Notes: generated from the sequence alone by a model not told the origin. A DNA stretch of 64,000 bases from Rhabdophis nuchalis (GCA_039707465.1 CM077648.1:69583619-69647618), one strand, 5' to 3'; numbered from the stretch's first letter, positions 46,272 to 56,544 are shown. Made by a program: numbers and translations.

Positions 46272-48371
46272 TTATTGTTTGGAGGTAGAGTCCCCCTCCA
46301 TAAGGACATCAGGGGGATCTCCTTCAGGGCTTTCCTCTCTCCTTTGTCTCCTAGCTGTAGGCTCAGTTTTGCTGAAAAACCTGTCCAATGTCACTTGTCT
46401 TTTCCTGCGCTGCAAAACCCTCCGGAAATGAGAGACCACATTATCATCCATGAGATTTAACACTCTGTTCGTGACAGTTATGTTGGGGTGGTGCTTTTCA
46501 AAGAAATCATGGCACTCATGCCATTTTTGCATAATGGATTTTATGGCATCACTGGTAACCTCCTCCCTTTCTTCCTCTTCCTCTGTGGAATGCTCCTCAA
46601 GAAGTGCCTTTTGCTGCTCACTGTGGAGTTCAGAAAGTTCCTCAGTGGTCAGCTCCTCCCTATGTTCCTCAACAAGGTCTTCCACATCAGCACCTTCAAC
46701 GTCCAGACCCATACTCTTGCCCATGGACACAATTTCCTCCACTACCTCTGCATCAGACCCTTCTAGGTCTAGGTCATGTTCATGTTCATGTTCAGTGACA
46801 CACTCTGGCCACAGTTTCCTCCAGGCTGAATTTAGGGTTCGGGGAGTGACCTCTTGCCAGGCTTTGTCAATGAGGTTAATGCAGTGGACAACATTGAAAT
46901 GTTTCTTCCAGAACTCTTTCAAAGTCAAGGACGTCTCTTCAGTGACATTATAACACCTAGTGTAGAGTGCCTTTGTGTACAGCTTCTTGAAGTTGCAGAT
47001 GACTTGCTGGTCCATTGGTTGCAGAAGTGGTGTTGTGTTGGGGGGGAGGAACTTTACCTTGATGAAGTCATACTCAGCATCCATATCATCCAGGAAGACT
47101 GGAGGGTGTGCTGGGGCATTGTCCATCAGAAGAAGGCACCTTTCAGGCAGCTGGTTATCAGAAAGATACTTTTTGACGGTGGGTGCGAACACCTCGTGCA
47201 GCCATTCCATAAACAATTGCCTTGTCACCCAAGCTTTGGCATTGGATCTCCACATGACGGGCAGTCTGGCCTTGTTCACATTTTGTTCCCTAAATGCACG
47301 AGGGGTCTGCGAATGGTACACCAGTAGTGGTTTAATTTTCAGATCGGCGCTTGTGTTGGCATACAGCAAAAGGGTCAATCTGTCCTTCATGGGCTTGTGC
47401 CCTGGTAGTGCCTTTTCCTCCTGCATGATATAGGTTCTGTTCGGCATTTTCTTCCAGAAGAGCCCTGTTTCATCACAGTTGAACACTTGTTGAGCGACGT
47501 ATCCTTCTGTCGTCATGAATTCTGCAAATTCTAACTTGTAGGCTTCTGCTGCGGCCTTGTCAGAACTGGAAGCCTCACCATGTCTAATCACACTGTGGAT
47601 GCCACTTCTCCTGCGGAATTTTTCAAACCACCCCCTACTGGCTTTAAATTCGTCACTTGTTGCACTTGTAGAGGGGCTTCTTTGCACTAAATCACTGTGC
47701 AATCTCCTGGCTTTCTGACAGATCATAGCTTCACTAACGCTATCACCTGCCAGCTGTTTCTCATTCAACCACACCAACAAAAGTTTTTCCACCTCTTCCA
47801 GCACTTGCGTCCTCTGCTTGGTTAACATTGTTACTCCTTTTGCAACATCAGCTACTTTGATGGCGGCTTTGTTTTTCAAAATAGTCGAGATTGTTGACTT
47901 TGGCATCTTGTACTCTGAGGCCAGATCAGTCACACGAATACCACGGTCATGCTTTTCTACAATTTCCTTCTTCAGCTCAATGGTTATTTTCTTCACAACC
48001 TTGCTGTCACTTTCATTGCTCCTCCGCACTCTCTTCTTTCCACCATGCTTGCGCTGCATATCCTTGTCACCTGCATTTCCAGGTTGCACATCATCACCTG
48101 CATTTCCAGGTTGCACATCATCACCTGCATTTCCAGGTTGCACATCATCACCTGCATTTCCAGGTTGCACATCATCACTTGCATTTCCAGGTTGCACATC
48201 ACCACTTGCATTTCCAGGTTGCACATCATCACTTGCATTTCCAGTTTGCACATTGTCACCTGCATTGCTGCTCTGCACTTTCTTCTTTCCACCATGCTTG
48301 CGCTGCATATTCTTGCTACCTGCAATGCTGCTCCGCACTTTCTTCTTTCCACCATGCTTCCTGGGAGCCAT
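46272..48371 (-). CDS. Tigger-like transposase (699 aa, intact)
   Basis: The transposase cuts and pastes the element at TA sites. Residues 1-122 form a basic, repeat-rich N-terminus (RKHGGKKKV blocks and seven 9-aa NA(G/S)DDVQPG units). A Psq/CENP-B-type helix-turn-helix follows at about 125-170 (ITIELKKEIVEKHDRG, VTDLASEYKMPKSTISTILK) and a second CENP-B-type domain at about 190-255. The DDE catalytic domain has D300 (FNCDETGLFW), D417 (LLLMDNAPAH) and D454 (LLQPMDQQV). An acidic C-terminal region is followed by QVTLDRFFSKTEP. The start at 48371 gives MAPRKHGG and fits the 3' side of the TIR. There is no stop or frameshift, and length and domain order are normal for Tigger/JRK-like proteins apart from the repeat-bearing N-terminus. 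Confidence 0.95.
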   Translation of the reverse strand: MAPRKHGGKKKVRSSIAGSKNMQRKHGGKKKVQSSNAGDNVQTGNASDDVQPGNASGDVQPGNASDDVQPGNAGDDVQPGNAGDDVQPGNAGDDVQPGNAGDKDMQRKHGGKKRVRRSNESDSKVVKKITIELKKEIVEKHDRGIRVTDLASEYKMPKSTISTILKNKAAIKVADVAKGVTMLTKQRTQVLEEVEKLLLVWLNEKQLAGDSVSEAMICQKARRLHSDLVQRSPSTSATSDEFKASRGWFEKFRRRSGIHSVIRHGEASSSDKAAAEAYKLEFAEFMTTEGYVAQQVFNCDETGLFWKKMPNRTYIMQEEKALPGHKPMKDRLTLLLYANTSADLKIKPLLVYHSQTPRAFREQNVNKARLPVMWRSNAKAWVTRQLFMEWLHEVFAPTVKKYLSDNQLPERCLLLMDNAPAHPPVFLDDMDAEYDFIKVKFLPPNTTPLLQPMDQQVICNFKKLYTKALYTRCYNVTEETSLTLKEFWKKHFNVVHCINLIDKAWQEVTPRTLNSAWRKLWPECVTEHEHEHDLDLEGSDAEVVEEIVSMGKSMGLDVEGADVEDLVEEHREELTTEELSELHSEQQKALLEEHSTEEEEEREEVTSDAIKSIMQKWHECHDFFEKHHPNITVTNRVLNLMDDNVVSHFRRVLQRRKRQVTLDRFFSKTEPTARRQRREESPEGDPPDVLMEGDSTSKQ
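48066..48258. repeat. In-frame 27-bp minisatellite in transposase
   Basis: Seven tandem units (CACCTGCATTTCCAGGTTGC-type) encode the acidic 9-aa repeat. The 27-bp period preserves the frame. Confidence 0.92.
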
Positions 48372-48469
48372 ATTGGGAGTCAGGTTTTCTGTGTCTCTTT
48401 CTCTCCACGACCCTTCCTACAGGAAGTCGCAACCATGTGACAAAAAGGAAATAGATAAAATGTCCGCGG

Positions 48470-48654
48470 CTCCTGTTCGTGAACCGAAGCGGAGTTCGTG
48501 AACCGAGGCGGAGTTCGTGAACCAAAGCGGAGTTCGTGAACCTGAGCATATTTTTATGAACTTTTCTGTTCGTGAACCGAAGCGGAGTTCGTGAACCGAA
48601 GCATATTTTTATGAACTTTTCTGTTCGTGAACCGAGTTGTTCGTGAACAGAAGC
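48470..48654. repeat. Tigger 5' subterminal repeats
   Basis: About nine GTTCGTGAACC(G/A)AAGCGGA-like units, some with GCATATTTTTATGAAC spacers, run up to the TIR. They are likely transposase-binding sites (inference). Confidence 0.85.
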
Positions 48655-48679
48655 GTTCGTGAACCGAGGTACCACTGTA

Positions 48680-48840
48680 TATTTATTTTATTTATTTATT
48701 TTATTAAATTTATACCCCGCCCTTCTCCTTGTTAGGACCCAGGGCGGCGCACAGAGATGTTAAAATACATACAAAATATATAAAATATATAAAATTTAAA
48801 ATACTTATTCTAATAAATAAAAGTATATGCTTATATATTT
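48680..48840 (-). mobile_element. L3/L2-like CR1 3' end (short copy)
   Basis: A (TTTA) tail, the hairpin CCCCGCCCTTCTCC...GGACCCAGGGCGGCG and about 90 bp of 3'UTR are present. There is no coding part. Confidence 0.78.
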
Positions 48841-49324
48841 TATATTTTCTTTTCTTTTCCCCCCGTCTCCCCCCCCCTTTCCATTTAACAGTGCATTGCC
48901 TGGGTTCTGTATCTTCTTCATACTTTCTTTTCTAGTTTCCTTTCTCTAGTCAATCATCAAATCTTCCCCATGTCTTGAAGTACTCTGATTCTTCTTTATC
49001 CTTTATTTTCATTGTCAACCTCTTCATCTCTGCACAATCTAATATCTTTTTTACTATCTCTTCATCTGTTGGTAGCTTATTTAATTTCCAATTTTGGGCA
49101 AATACTATTCTTGCTGCTGTAGTTACATGTATAATCAAATAGGTATCCTCTTTCTTAACTTTCTCTGGGATAATACCTAGTAAAAATATCTCTGGTTTAA
49201 ATTCTGTTTCTTGTTGTAACATTTCCTTTAACCATACTCTTATCTTACTCCAGTATTTCTTTGCTTCTGCACATGTCCAACACATATGATAATAGGAATC
49301 TACTGCTTGTTGACATTTTGCTGA
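48841..49324 (-). pseudogene. L1 ORF2 C-terminal domain
   Basis: The minus frame (48950-49369) shows AVDSYYHMCWTCAEAKKYWS, IRVWLKEMLQQETEFKPEIF, LLGIIPEKVKKEDTYLIIHV, TTAARIVFAQNWKLNKLPTD and YFKTWGRFDD, the L1 ORF2 C-terminal segment after the cysteine motif. Upstream L1 codons continue at 50698. The solo LTR interrupts it exactly at the cysteine motif. Confidence 0.82.
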
Positions 49325-49329
49325 TTTAT
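49325..49329. repeat. Solo LTR TSD, left (TTTAT)
   Basis: Identical to 50693-50697. Confidence 0.75.
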
Positions 49330-49472
49330 TGTCAGGCCAGCCTCCTTCATTAACCAAGAAAGAAACCACTCAACTCCATTTTAAAGAATTAAGAGTACTT
49401 TTACTGGTTATGAAAAGATAGCAGCTGAGTAAAGCAAGATCTGAAGCCAAAGTGCGTGAAATCATACATACA

Positions 49473-50405
49473 AGCTCAACCCGTCCAAGACCGAGTGGCT
49501 GTGGTTTCCGGCACCCCGGTTTAGCCAGATAAATCTAACACTGGCCATTGGGGGCGAACATCTTGCCCCCGTGGAGAGGGCGCGCAACTTGGGCGTCCTT
49601 CTGGATTCCCGGCTGGCCATGGAGGACCATGTGGCGGCCGTGGCCAGGGGGGCGTTCTATCAGGTTCGCCTGATACGCCAGTTGCGCCCCTTACTAGACC
49701 GGGGGGCCCTTCGCACAGTCACTCAAGCGCTCATGACATCTCGGCTGGATTACTGTAACGCTCTCTACATGGGGCTCCCCTTGAGGTGCACTCGAAGGCT
49801 GCAGTTAGTGCAGAATGCGGCCGCGCGGGTGGTTATGGGTGCCTCAAGGCAAGCCCACGTAACACCTCTCCTGCGCGAGCTGCACTGGCTGCCTGTGGCC
49901 TTTCGAGTGCGCTTCAAGGTGTTGACCACCATCTTTAAATCGCTCCATGGCTCGGGGCCTAGCTATATACGAGACCGCCTCCTGCCCCATACATCCCTTC
50001 GTCCGGTCCGCTCCCACAGAGCGGGCCTACTCCGGGTGCCGTCGGCTGGGCAATGCCGGCTGGCGACACCCAGGGGAAGAGCCTTCTCTGTGGCGGGCCC
50101 GGCCCTCTGGAACGACCTACCCCCCGACCTTCGCACTACCTCGGACCTCCGCCTCTTCCGCCAACGTCTTAAGACGTACTTATTCCAACAAGCCGGCCTA
50201 GGATAGCCCCCCGCATCTGACTTTTAAATATAAATTATAATTTGGTTACGGTTTTAATAATGGGTTTTAGCACGGGTGAATTAATTTAATATATTTTTAA
50301 TTGATTGATGTATATTGTATTTATGGTTTTATATAATGCCTGTGCGCTGCCCTGGGTCCTAACAAGGAGAAGGGCGGGGTATAAATTTAATAAAATAAAA
50401 AATAA
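49473..50405 (+). mobile_element. L3/L2-like CR1 LINE, 5'-truncated (copy 9)
   Basis: It begins within ORF2 at CTCAACCCGTCCAAGACC, runs to the 3' hairpin (GCCCTGGGTCCTAACAAGGAGAAGGGCGGGG) and ends in a TAAAA/TAAAATA tail. Confidence 0.87.
49475..50206 (+). CDS. CR1-group RT C-terminal part (copy 9)
   Basis: An open frame runs from the truncated start (KTEWLWFPAPRF, ARNLGVLLDSRLAMEDHV) through LLDRGALRTVTQALMTSRLD, YCNALYMGLPLRCTRRLQL, VTPLLRELHWLPVAFRVRF, RPVRSHRAGLLRVPSAGQCR and LWNDLPPDLRTTSDLR to a stop at 50204-50206. There is no internal stop. The catalytic box is missing because of truncation. The methionine at 49571 is internal. Confidence 0.82.
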   Translation, partial: LNPSKTEWLWFPAPRFSQINLTLAIGGEHLAPVERARNLGVLLDSRLAMEDHVAAVARGAFYQVRLIRQLRPLLDRGALRTVTQALMTSRLDYCNALYMGLPLRCTRRLQLVQNAAARVVMGASRQAHVTPLLRELHWLPVAFRVRFKVLTTIFKSLHGSGPSYIRDRLLPHTSLRPVRSHRAGLLRVPSAGQCRLATPRGRAFSVAGPALWNDLPPDLRTTSDLRLFRQRLKTYLFQQAGLG

Positions 50406-50697
50406 AATAAATCAATATATGTCCAAACCCCTCCCCCCAGCATTCCCCACCCTATTGTCCAATCCACAAATCCCTCAGGTGTCATGTGAGTTGCATCTCC
50501 AGAAGCATCATCAGGTTGGCATACAAGATGGTTGGCCTTGACCATCCCAAGGCACTAGACATTGGCATGCGCAGTAGATGGTGAAAACATACTCCCTTTT
50601 CCAATATCTCTCCTGCACCAGTTAATCCCATACCCAGCTCCCCCTCCGTGTTTCAATGGCAGCCAAAGTGAGTAGCAAAGCAGAGGCTGACATTTAT

Positions 50698-50930
50698 CTT
50701 TAAACATCTTTGCTAATTTTTCTGGTGACATATGCCATCTGTAAAATATTTTGTATAAGTTTTCTTTGTAAGCTGTTGACATGGTTAATTTATAGTTCTT
50801 TTCCCATAGTTGTTGCCACTTTTCTAACTCAATTGTGTAACCCAAATTCCTTGCCCAGGTTACCATTAGTTCTGTCCCAAACCTCTACAATATACATGGA
50901 TGCAGACTTGGCTGTCTGCCACATCTAAGG
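50698..50930 (-). pseudogene. L1 ORF2 fragment upstream of the solo LTR
   Basis: Minus frame: MVTWARNLGYTIELEKWQQL, WEKNYKLTMSTAYKENLYKI, FYRWHMSPEKLAKMFKD. This is the L1 region just before the C-terminal cysteine motif and joins 49324 across the LTR. Confidence 0.8.
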
Positions 50931-51090
50931 AGGGAGATAAGCAACCCCTTGGCTGGGAGCCCAGAAAGCTATCTCTATTAAACAAGGCTTGAACTCACGA
51001 AATTCTCCCAATCTTTCTCTACAGCTGGATCAGTAAATTGTTGTTTCCTGCAAAATTCCCCTCCTGTCGCCCCACCCATAAGCTCTCCGG
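50931..51090. other. Possible LTR/leader remnant by gypsy D
   Basis: Non-coding, with GGGAGGGGCCAATCAGTAG (CCAAT-type box) near 51085. It adjoins the 3' end of gypsy D pol on its low-coordinate side, where its 3' LTR would be expected. Confidence 0.35.
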
Positions 51091-53165
51091 GAGGGGCCAA
51101 TCAGTAGCCATCTGTTCCTATTTTCTTCCGTGACCTTTTCCAAAGCTGCTCCTTCCTTCTTGCAGCCCTATGCATACGCACATCAGGGACAGCCTCCCTC
51201 TGTTCTTCCACACTGCTCCCTGACTCAGATGCCACCTGGTGTCTAACAGGCCTCTCTAGTCCCTGCTCTGACTCTGAACACCCCCCAGAGTCTTCCACAG
51301 CCTCCATGGCAGTCCCATAGTGTTCATTGCTGTCAGATTCCACCAACAGCTCAGCCAGCCACTGTTTGGCCACAACACCACTGCCAGGTAGTCCGCCCAC
51401 TCATTTTGCTGCTGGTTCACAAAACAGCACAGATACTGCTCCAATATCCTGATCACTTTCTCCGTCCCTCCATCGGTTTCTGGATGGTGCACCAAGGACA
51501 AGCAGATTTGTACATCCAAGGCCTTCATCAGCCCTTTCCAAAACTGGGCTGTAAATTGTGCTCCTCTGTCCAACACAACCCTGTCAGGTAGGCCATGCAG
51601 CCTGAAACCATGTTGGATAAACATGTGGACGGTGGCATGGGTTGTTGGTAATCCCTGACACAGGATAAAATGCACATGTCAGCATGTATCCCACTACGAA
51701 CATTTTGGTAAATCCAGAAGATGGAGGCAAGTCCACAGAAATGACCCCCCCAGGGTCTCTCCGGTGTCAGCAATGGCTGGAGCAGCCCTGGGGGGGGGCA
51801 GCTCCTGTCACTGACTTGGCCTGCTGACACCATATACAAGATGTGACGTAAGATTGTATGTCATGTCATAATTGGGGCCACCAGAAGATACAGGAGACCA
51901 GGTTCAAGATCTTGAAGAGGCCAAAGTGCCCCGCTGCAGGATTATCATGGCTCTGTGATAATCCCTGAAGTGGCCCCACTGGCACATAGAGTCTGTCTCA
52001 GTACCGCAAGAGTTTATTGGTGAATGTCGATGAGAAGACAGGCCCCAACTCTGCCTTCCATTGTTCCATCCAATTGTCATGTTGCTGCACTTCCCCTATT
52101 TGAGGCCATAAGTCCACAGGCTCCTGAACACTGGAGAAGGACTCTACGGGCAAAACTGTCTGGGGTGGAATCTGGTCTTTGGTACAAGAATACTCAAGTT
52201 TCTGCGAGAGTGCATCTGCCCTTTGGTTGCACGCACTGGGGATGTATGTCACACTGAAATTGAACCGTGCAAAGAAGAGGGACCACCAAATCTGGCACTG
52301 GTTCAATTTTCATGTGGTCTTCAAAAATTCCAAATTTCTATGGTCTGTCCGGACTTCAATTTTATGTCTGTCCCCCTCTAAATGATGCGTCCAGGCTTCA
52401 AATGCCACCTTAATGACTAGTAACTCCTTCTCCCAAATGGTATAATTGCGCTCAGAAGAATTGAGTTTCCGTGAATAAGTGCAAAGGAATAGGGGACTGC
52501 CGGAGGCATGAGCCTGAAGTAATACCACTCCAACAGCAATATCTAATGCATCTGCCTCCACTACAAATGGACGGTGGGGGTCTGGGTGCTTCAAAGATGG
52601 GCTCTTTCATGAAGGCCTGATTCAAGGCCTGGAACGCTTGTTGCTCAGGGCCACTCCAGTACAGAACTTTTTTCTGCAGGAGCCGAATGAGGGGTGCAGT
52701 CAGGGAAGCAAAGCCGAGGATAAAGATCCGATAATAGTTGGCAAACCCGAGGAGTTGCTGGACATCCTTCACTCACCAAGGAGGTTGCCAACTATGCAAA
52801 GACTCAACCTTGCCTGGCTCCATCGCAATGCCTTCAGGAGAGATAAAGTGCCCCAGGAACTTGATGGTGGACTGCCAAAACTGGCACTTCTCCAGTTTTG
52901 CATACAAGTGATTCTCACGGAGCCGTTGTAGGACCAGGCATAGGTGCTGCTCATGACTCTCCCAGGAGGATGAGTAAATTAGAATGCCATCTAGATAAAT
53001 AATGACAAACTGGCCCAAAAGGTCCTGGAAGATGTCATTCATAAAATGTTGGAAGATGACCGGGGCATTGGTCAGCCCAAAAGGCATGACTGTATACTCA
53101 AAATGCCTGTACCTTGTGATGAAATTCTTTTCACACAAAACTATCACAAATAAACTAAAGAAGTA
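51091..53165 (-). mobile_element. Ty3/gypsy copy D, different lineage, pol remnant
   Basis: On minus, RT palm to integrase and a C-terminal tail remain, with no gag. The RT motifs (EYTVMPFGLTNAPVIFQHFM; YSSSWESHEQHL) are of the sushi/Mart-like vertebrate gypsy type and differ from copies A-C. The 5' end at about 53165 is truncated against Polinton sequence. Confidence 0.8.
51101..51839 (-). pseudogene. Gypsy D integrase and C-terminal tail
   Basis: Frames 51528-51839 (a degenerate core entry, GLLQPLLTPERPWG) and 51256-51675 (FIQHGFRLHGLPDRVVLDRG, AQFTAQFWKGLMKALDVQI, LVHHPETDGGTEKVIRILEQ, YLCCFVNQQQNEWADYL) give the integrase catalytic core with its second acidic residue and glutamate visible. 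51101-51400 gives an acidic/basic tail (RRKEQLWKRSRKKIGTDGY). Frame breaks are frequent. Confidence 0.75.
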
Positions 53166-53180
53166 AAGAAATTTAATCAT
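51998..53180 (-). pseudogene. Gypsy D reverse transcriptase and RNase H
   Basis: Frame 52773-53180 carries the RT palm. The catalytic box reads IIYLDGILIYS, so the second aspartate is replaced by glycine, which should abolish polymerisation. Frames 52452-52772 (DVQQLLGFANYYRIFILGFA) and 52310-52594 (FVVEADALDIAVGVVL, TIWEKELLVIKVAFEAWTHH, EVRTDHRNLEFLKTT) give the thumb and RNase H. 51998-52306 gives the linker to integrase (RFNFSVTYIPSACNQRADAL). Confidence 0.8.
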
Positions 53181-53189
53181 GGGTAATAT

Positions 53190-54210
53190 TAAAAATCAGT
53201 TTGAGCTCAGCCAAGTATTACATCTATCCAATGATGTCAATATTAAAGTTAATGTACATTGTAGCACCACTGTTTTGAGCCTGAACATTGCACTGATTGA
53301 GCGAACTGTAATAGTTTTCAACCCCATTTAGGTTTAGAAATCACCCATCAACCCTATTTAGGTTTGGAAATCACCCAGCTAGCTAAAGCATGTAAAGTCT
53401 GGTCGAGCCGGTTATATTTTGCTTTAATACATTACTGACATCTTTGACCCATCAAACTGAAAGTTTAGCATCTTGTCTGAAACAGCATAAGCTTGTGTTC
53501 TGGCCTCTACCTCCTCATTATACGTCACCATGTTTCGAACCATGTTTCGAGCATCTACAACTGTCGACTTTAGTCTTTTACTCTGCTTACTCACATCAAA
53601 CACCATGATCGGGAACAAATCTTTGAAATCAGCCAGGGTGATGTTGCTCTGTGTAATAAGTTCATTCATCTCATAGAACTTCTCACTGAATGTCACCACA
53701 TCCTTGTAAGCTCTCGCAAATTGATGATTGGGGAAATATAAGTCGTAATTGATGGCAGGATATCATTTTTGATTCAGCATAACATACATGTTCTTGAGAT
53801 TGCAATGATTGAAATCAACAGGCTTGCTTCTTGGCTGCTGGTGCGATCAGTCTGGAATGCCACTAATGTCCACCTAGTTCTTTCCAATGCAGTGCTGATG
53901 CTCAACCTCCAAGTGAACTCTGTCGATCATACAATCCGAATGTTTTATCTGTTGACATTTTGCTTGTCATCAATCTCAGGTAATGGGCTGCTGTCAGTTC
54001 TATTTTTAATAGGCTTTTGGCTGCACTGACTTTATCAGTTTCTGCTTTTATGCTAGGATAATTAGTAAATGTTACCACTTTAGTGGTCATACAGGCAGTG
54101 CCTGCAGTGCCATCATTAGCATCACTGTTTGAGCCAGTTGCGACTCAATTATGGGTTTGCAAAGCTTTGTTAGCTTTCTTTGTAACCCAATATTGCCAAA
54201 CTTTAGAGCT
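53190..54210 (-). pseudogene. Polinton/Maverick structural-protein remnant (probably major capsid)
   Basis: Minus frames at 53424-53699 (VTFSEKFYEMNELITQ, LADFKDLFPIMVFDVSKQSK, DKMLNFQFDGSKMSVMY) and 53902-54090 (VVTFTNYPSIKAETDKV, SLLKIELTAAHYLRLM, FGLYDRQSSLGG) resemble the virion proteins of vertebrate Polintons. The first fits the C-terminal end of the double-jelly-roll capsid protein, and the second fits a more N-terminal segment or another virion gene. The sequence is broken by stops and a stretch without matches. Assignment is from memory of the family. Confidence 0.6.
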
Positions 54211-54690
54211 AAAAGGTTTTATTTATTTATTTTATTTATTTCAAATTTATAAACCCCCCCCTCTCCCCGAAGGGACTCGGGGCGGTGTACAGGAAAATTA
54301 AAAACATCAAAAAACATACAGTATATATAAAGTTAAAAACGAATTAAATTACCCTGTACTAAAAACATTAAAATAAAACCCAGCCTATACTAAAAATTCC
54401 CCTAAAAATCTAAAATCCATTTGCGTGTTTGGCAGATACTATATAAAAAGGTCTAACTGTTATGCAAGACCAGCTTGTTGGAAAAAATATGTTTTAAGTG
54501 AACGGCGAAAGAGGGGAAGGTCCGTGATGGTGCGAAGTTCGGGGGGTAGGTCATTCCAGAGAGCCGGCCCTGCCACAGAGAAGGCCCTGCCCCTGGGCAC
54601 CGCTACCCAGCATTGACCGGCGGTTGGTACCCTCAGCAGGCCCTCTCTGTGGGAGCATATCGGACGCAGGGAGGTATGTATGAATGTTCC
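54211..54690 (-). mobile_element. L3/L2-like CR1 3' end (copy 10)
   Basis: A (TTTA) tail, hairpin (CCCCCCCTCTCCCCGAAGGGACTCGGGGCGG) and about 200 bp of 3'UTR are followed by the last ~70 codons of RT on minus (GREEFLFHY-like end, LWNDLPP region around 54545-54575). It is truncated 5' near 54690. Confidence 0.8.
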
Positions 54691-54768
54691 TCTTTGTATT
54701 TAGAAACTCCTCAAAGATAAAGTCTCACTTTGCAGGATCTGATATGTTTAAGAACGACATTTTTAAGA

Positions 54769-54780
54769 AACAACATAATG
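54769..54780. repeat. Target-site duplication, left copy (12 bp)
   Basis: AACAACATAATG is identical to 56545-56556. Confidence 0.85.
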
Positions 54781-56544
54781 GGGTTTTTTTTGAGAAAATT
54801 TTATTTATTTTTTAATAAAACCAAAATACAAAAAGGAAAAATCATCATTCTGCATTGTATCCTTTGGAAAGTATGTCGACTGGTTACACATAACTCTTGT
54901 GCATTTCTAGAATCATTATTATTCATGAATAATCTCATTTTTATAGATTTTAAATCAAAAGATTCATTATATATCTTAATATCATTACACCAGAATTCTC
55001 CTCTAATATTCCATATTTGGTCTATCTTCTTCTTCGGACATGTCTTACTTAAACATAACCACATGGCATCCATTGTCTATTCCAAACCTACATGCATATA
55101 TACATACACCTATATAAATATATCATCTATAATTATTCCGTTACTCTTATTATATCTCATTGTTTATTAGCTGGTGGTTCTTCAATAACAATCTAAAACA
55201 GTCTTAAGTTTGCTAAAATTCTCCCCCATTTTGTTAAACTACATCCATCATTCCTACTAAATAACAGTCTTGTTGTTTATGTCCAACCTCATACCCCTGC
55301 ATTTCTACACATACATAGATACATAGATATATATCATTAAGCTATAGCATTATTATTAGTTACTCTTATTCTAGATAATTATTTACTGACTAATAATCCT
55401 TCAATGATATTCTAAAACAATCTATCTAGTTATCAATCATCAAAGGACAACAACTTTCATTATCAGCCAGTGTCTTTCCAGTAGTGAATTGGACGTATCT
55501 CTCTTGCCATTTGTGGCCCCCGTCTCTTTTTATTTTTCTTTCCAGGTTTTTTATAAATTTCTTTTTGCACTTTATTGTCCATTATAACTCTCAAATAATA
55601 CTGCTGCCCAGTTTCTATCTTTACACGTTGTTTGTCTTTGAATGTCAGACGTGTTTCTGGAGAGATTTCTCCTCTTACATCCATCTTCAATTCTTTTTTT
55701 CCACCTCTTTTCCTTGATGACCAAAATGAGGCTCACGTTCCTCAAATTCTCTTTTTAGAATTTCCTTCTTTTTATTTTCTTCCACATTTGATCCATTGGT
55801 AAAGTTCTCTGTTATCATATATTTATCTTTATCTTCAACTAAAATAAGTATCTCTTTATCTTCAACATTTTCTTTTTTTTCTTTAATTTCTAGAGTCTCC
55901 AACTGCTCATAGCTTGGTGTGACAGACAAAGGTTTGTCCAGTTTTTTATCAATTCTTCTTCCATGTTGTTTCAGAAAGTTTAAGATTCCAGCCAAAGACT
56001 TCTGATTGTCTAAAGTATCCTCTTCTAGATATGGAACCATGTTGACAAATCCAAAAAGTAATGAAATTTGGTTCTCACTGCCACCCTGGTCTCAGGCCTA
56101 TTTTATCTTTTCATTAGATTACTTTGATCCTTCTTTGTTATATCTTCCCAAAGAAAATATTGCTGTCAGTTATCAAAAAGCACCTGTTAAATACGATTCA
56201 TGCTCTGTAACTTTCACAGCTGCTTCAAATTAAAAAAAAAAGGTTGTCTCATAAAGACCAGCCGCTGACCTCCCAGTGGCAGTGTTGCAGATTTTCACTT
56301 TTAATATATCCTTCTTCTTTGTTGTTAAAAAAATAGCAAAGAATATAATTCTTGTTGGATTTTAAAAATAAGCAATAAGTCTTAAGGAGGAATTATAAAA
56401 ATAGTCCCAAATTCAAGATTTTAAGTAACAAAAAATAGAAAGAAAAGAAATAATCCAATCACTTTCAAAGGGAAAAAAAACACCTTGTTACTAACGCTTC
56501 AATCCACAATTACAGAAAAATAAGAGAAAAAGGAAACCTCCCAG
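54781..56544 (-). mobile_element. ORF2-less LINE-like insertion with unidentified ORF
   Basis: On minus, the sequence upstream of the ORF (56544-56041) is followed by an ORF of about 193 codons (two frames), about 650 bp of AT-rich 3' sequence and a poly-A tail (T-run at 54784-54791). The 12-bp TSD and poly-A show L1-type target-primed insertion. There is no endonuclease or RT. The whole unit is 1.76 kb. It could be a second HAL1-like lineage, a deleted L1 whose ORF1 end is retained, or a non-autonomous element mobilised by L1. Confidence 0.75.
55463..56040 (-). CDS. Unrecognised charged ORF of the 54.8-56.5 kb element (one frameshift)
   Basis: The first frame (56040-55687, 117 codons) starts MVPYLEEDTLDNQKSLAGIL and is rich in lysine and glutamate (LETLEIKEKKENVEDKEILI). 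The second (55690-55463) continues MKMDVRGEISPETRLTFKDK, GQQYYLRVIMDNKVQKEIYK and ends with a strongly basic stretch (KKPGKKNKKRRGPQMAREIR). The frames meet at an A-run near 55687-55700, so one base has probably been lost and the original protein was about 190 aa. I do not recognise the family. The pattern ETR(L/F)T plus basic tail faintly recalls the putative L1 ORF1 tail at 28024-28340. Confidence 0.55.

Larger units (their letters stand above)
45542..48677 (-). mobile_element. Tigger (pogo group, Tc1/mariner) DNA transposon, complete
   Basis: The element is 3136 bp with 23-bp perfect terminal inverted repeats (CAGTGGTACCTCGGTTCACG... at 45542-45564, and its reverse complement at 48655-48677) and TA target duplications (45540-45541 and 48678-48679). 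A single minus-strand transposase ORF fills the centre. Both subterminal regions carry many TTCGTGAACCGA-type repeats, and a ~69-bp minisatellite lies 3' of the ORF. Structure and ORF are intact, indicating recent activity. Confidence 0.95.
49330..50692. mobile_element. Solo LTR (with nested CR1), inserted in L1
   Basis: It starts TGTCAGGCCAGCC and ends GGCTGACA, flanked by TTTAT repeats. L1 ORF2 is collinear across it (AKMFKD on one side, cysteine motif on the other). Without the inner CR1 (about 49473-50405) the LTR is about 430 bp. No internal retroelement genes are present, so it is the product of LTR-LTR recombination. Family and orientation are not determined. Confidence 0.75.

Noticed and set aside
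47818..48501. Plus-strand frames of 163-227 codons
   Set aside because: Antisense shadows of the Tigger transposase and its 27-bp repeat.
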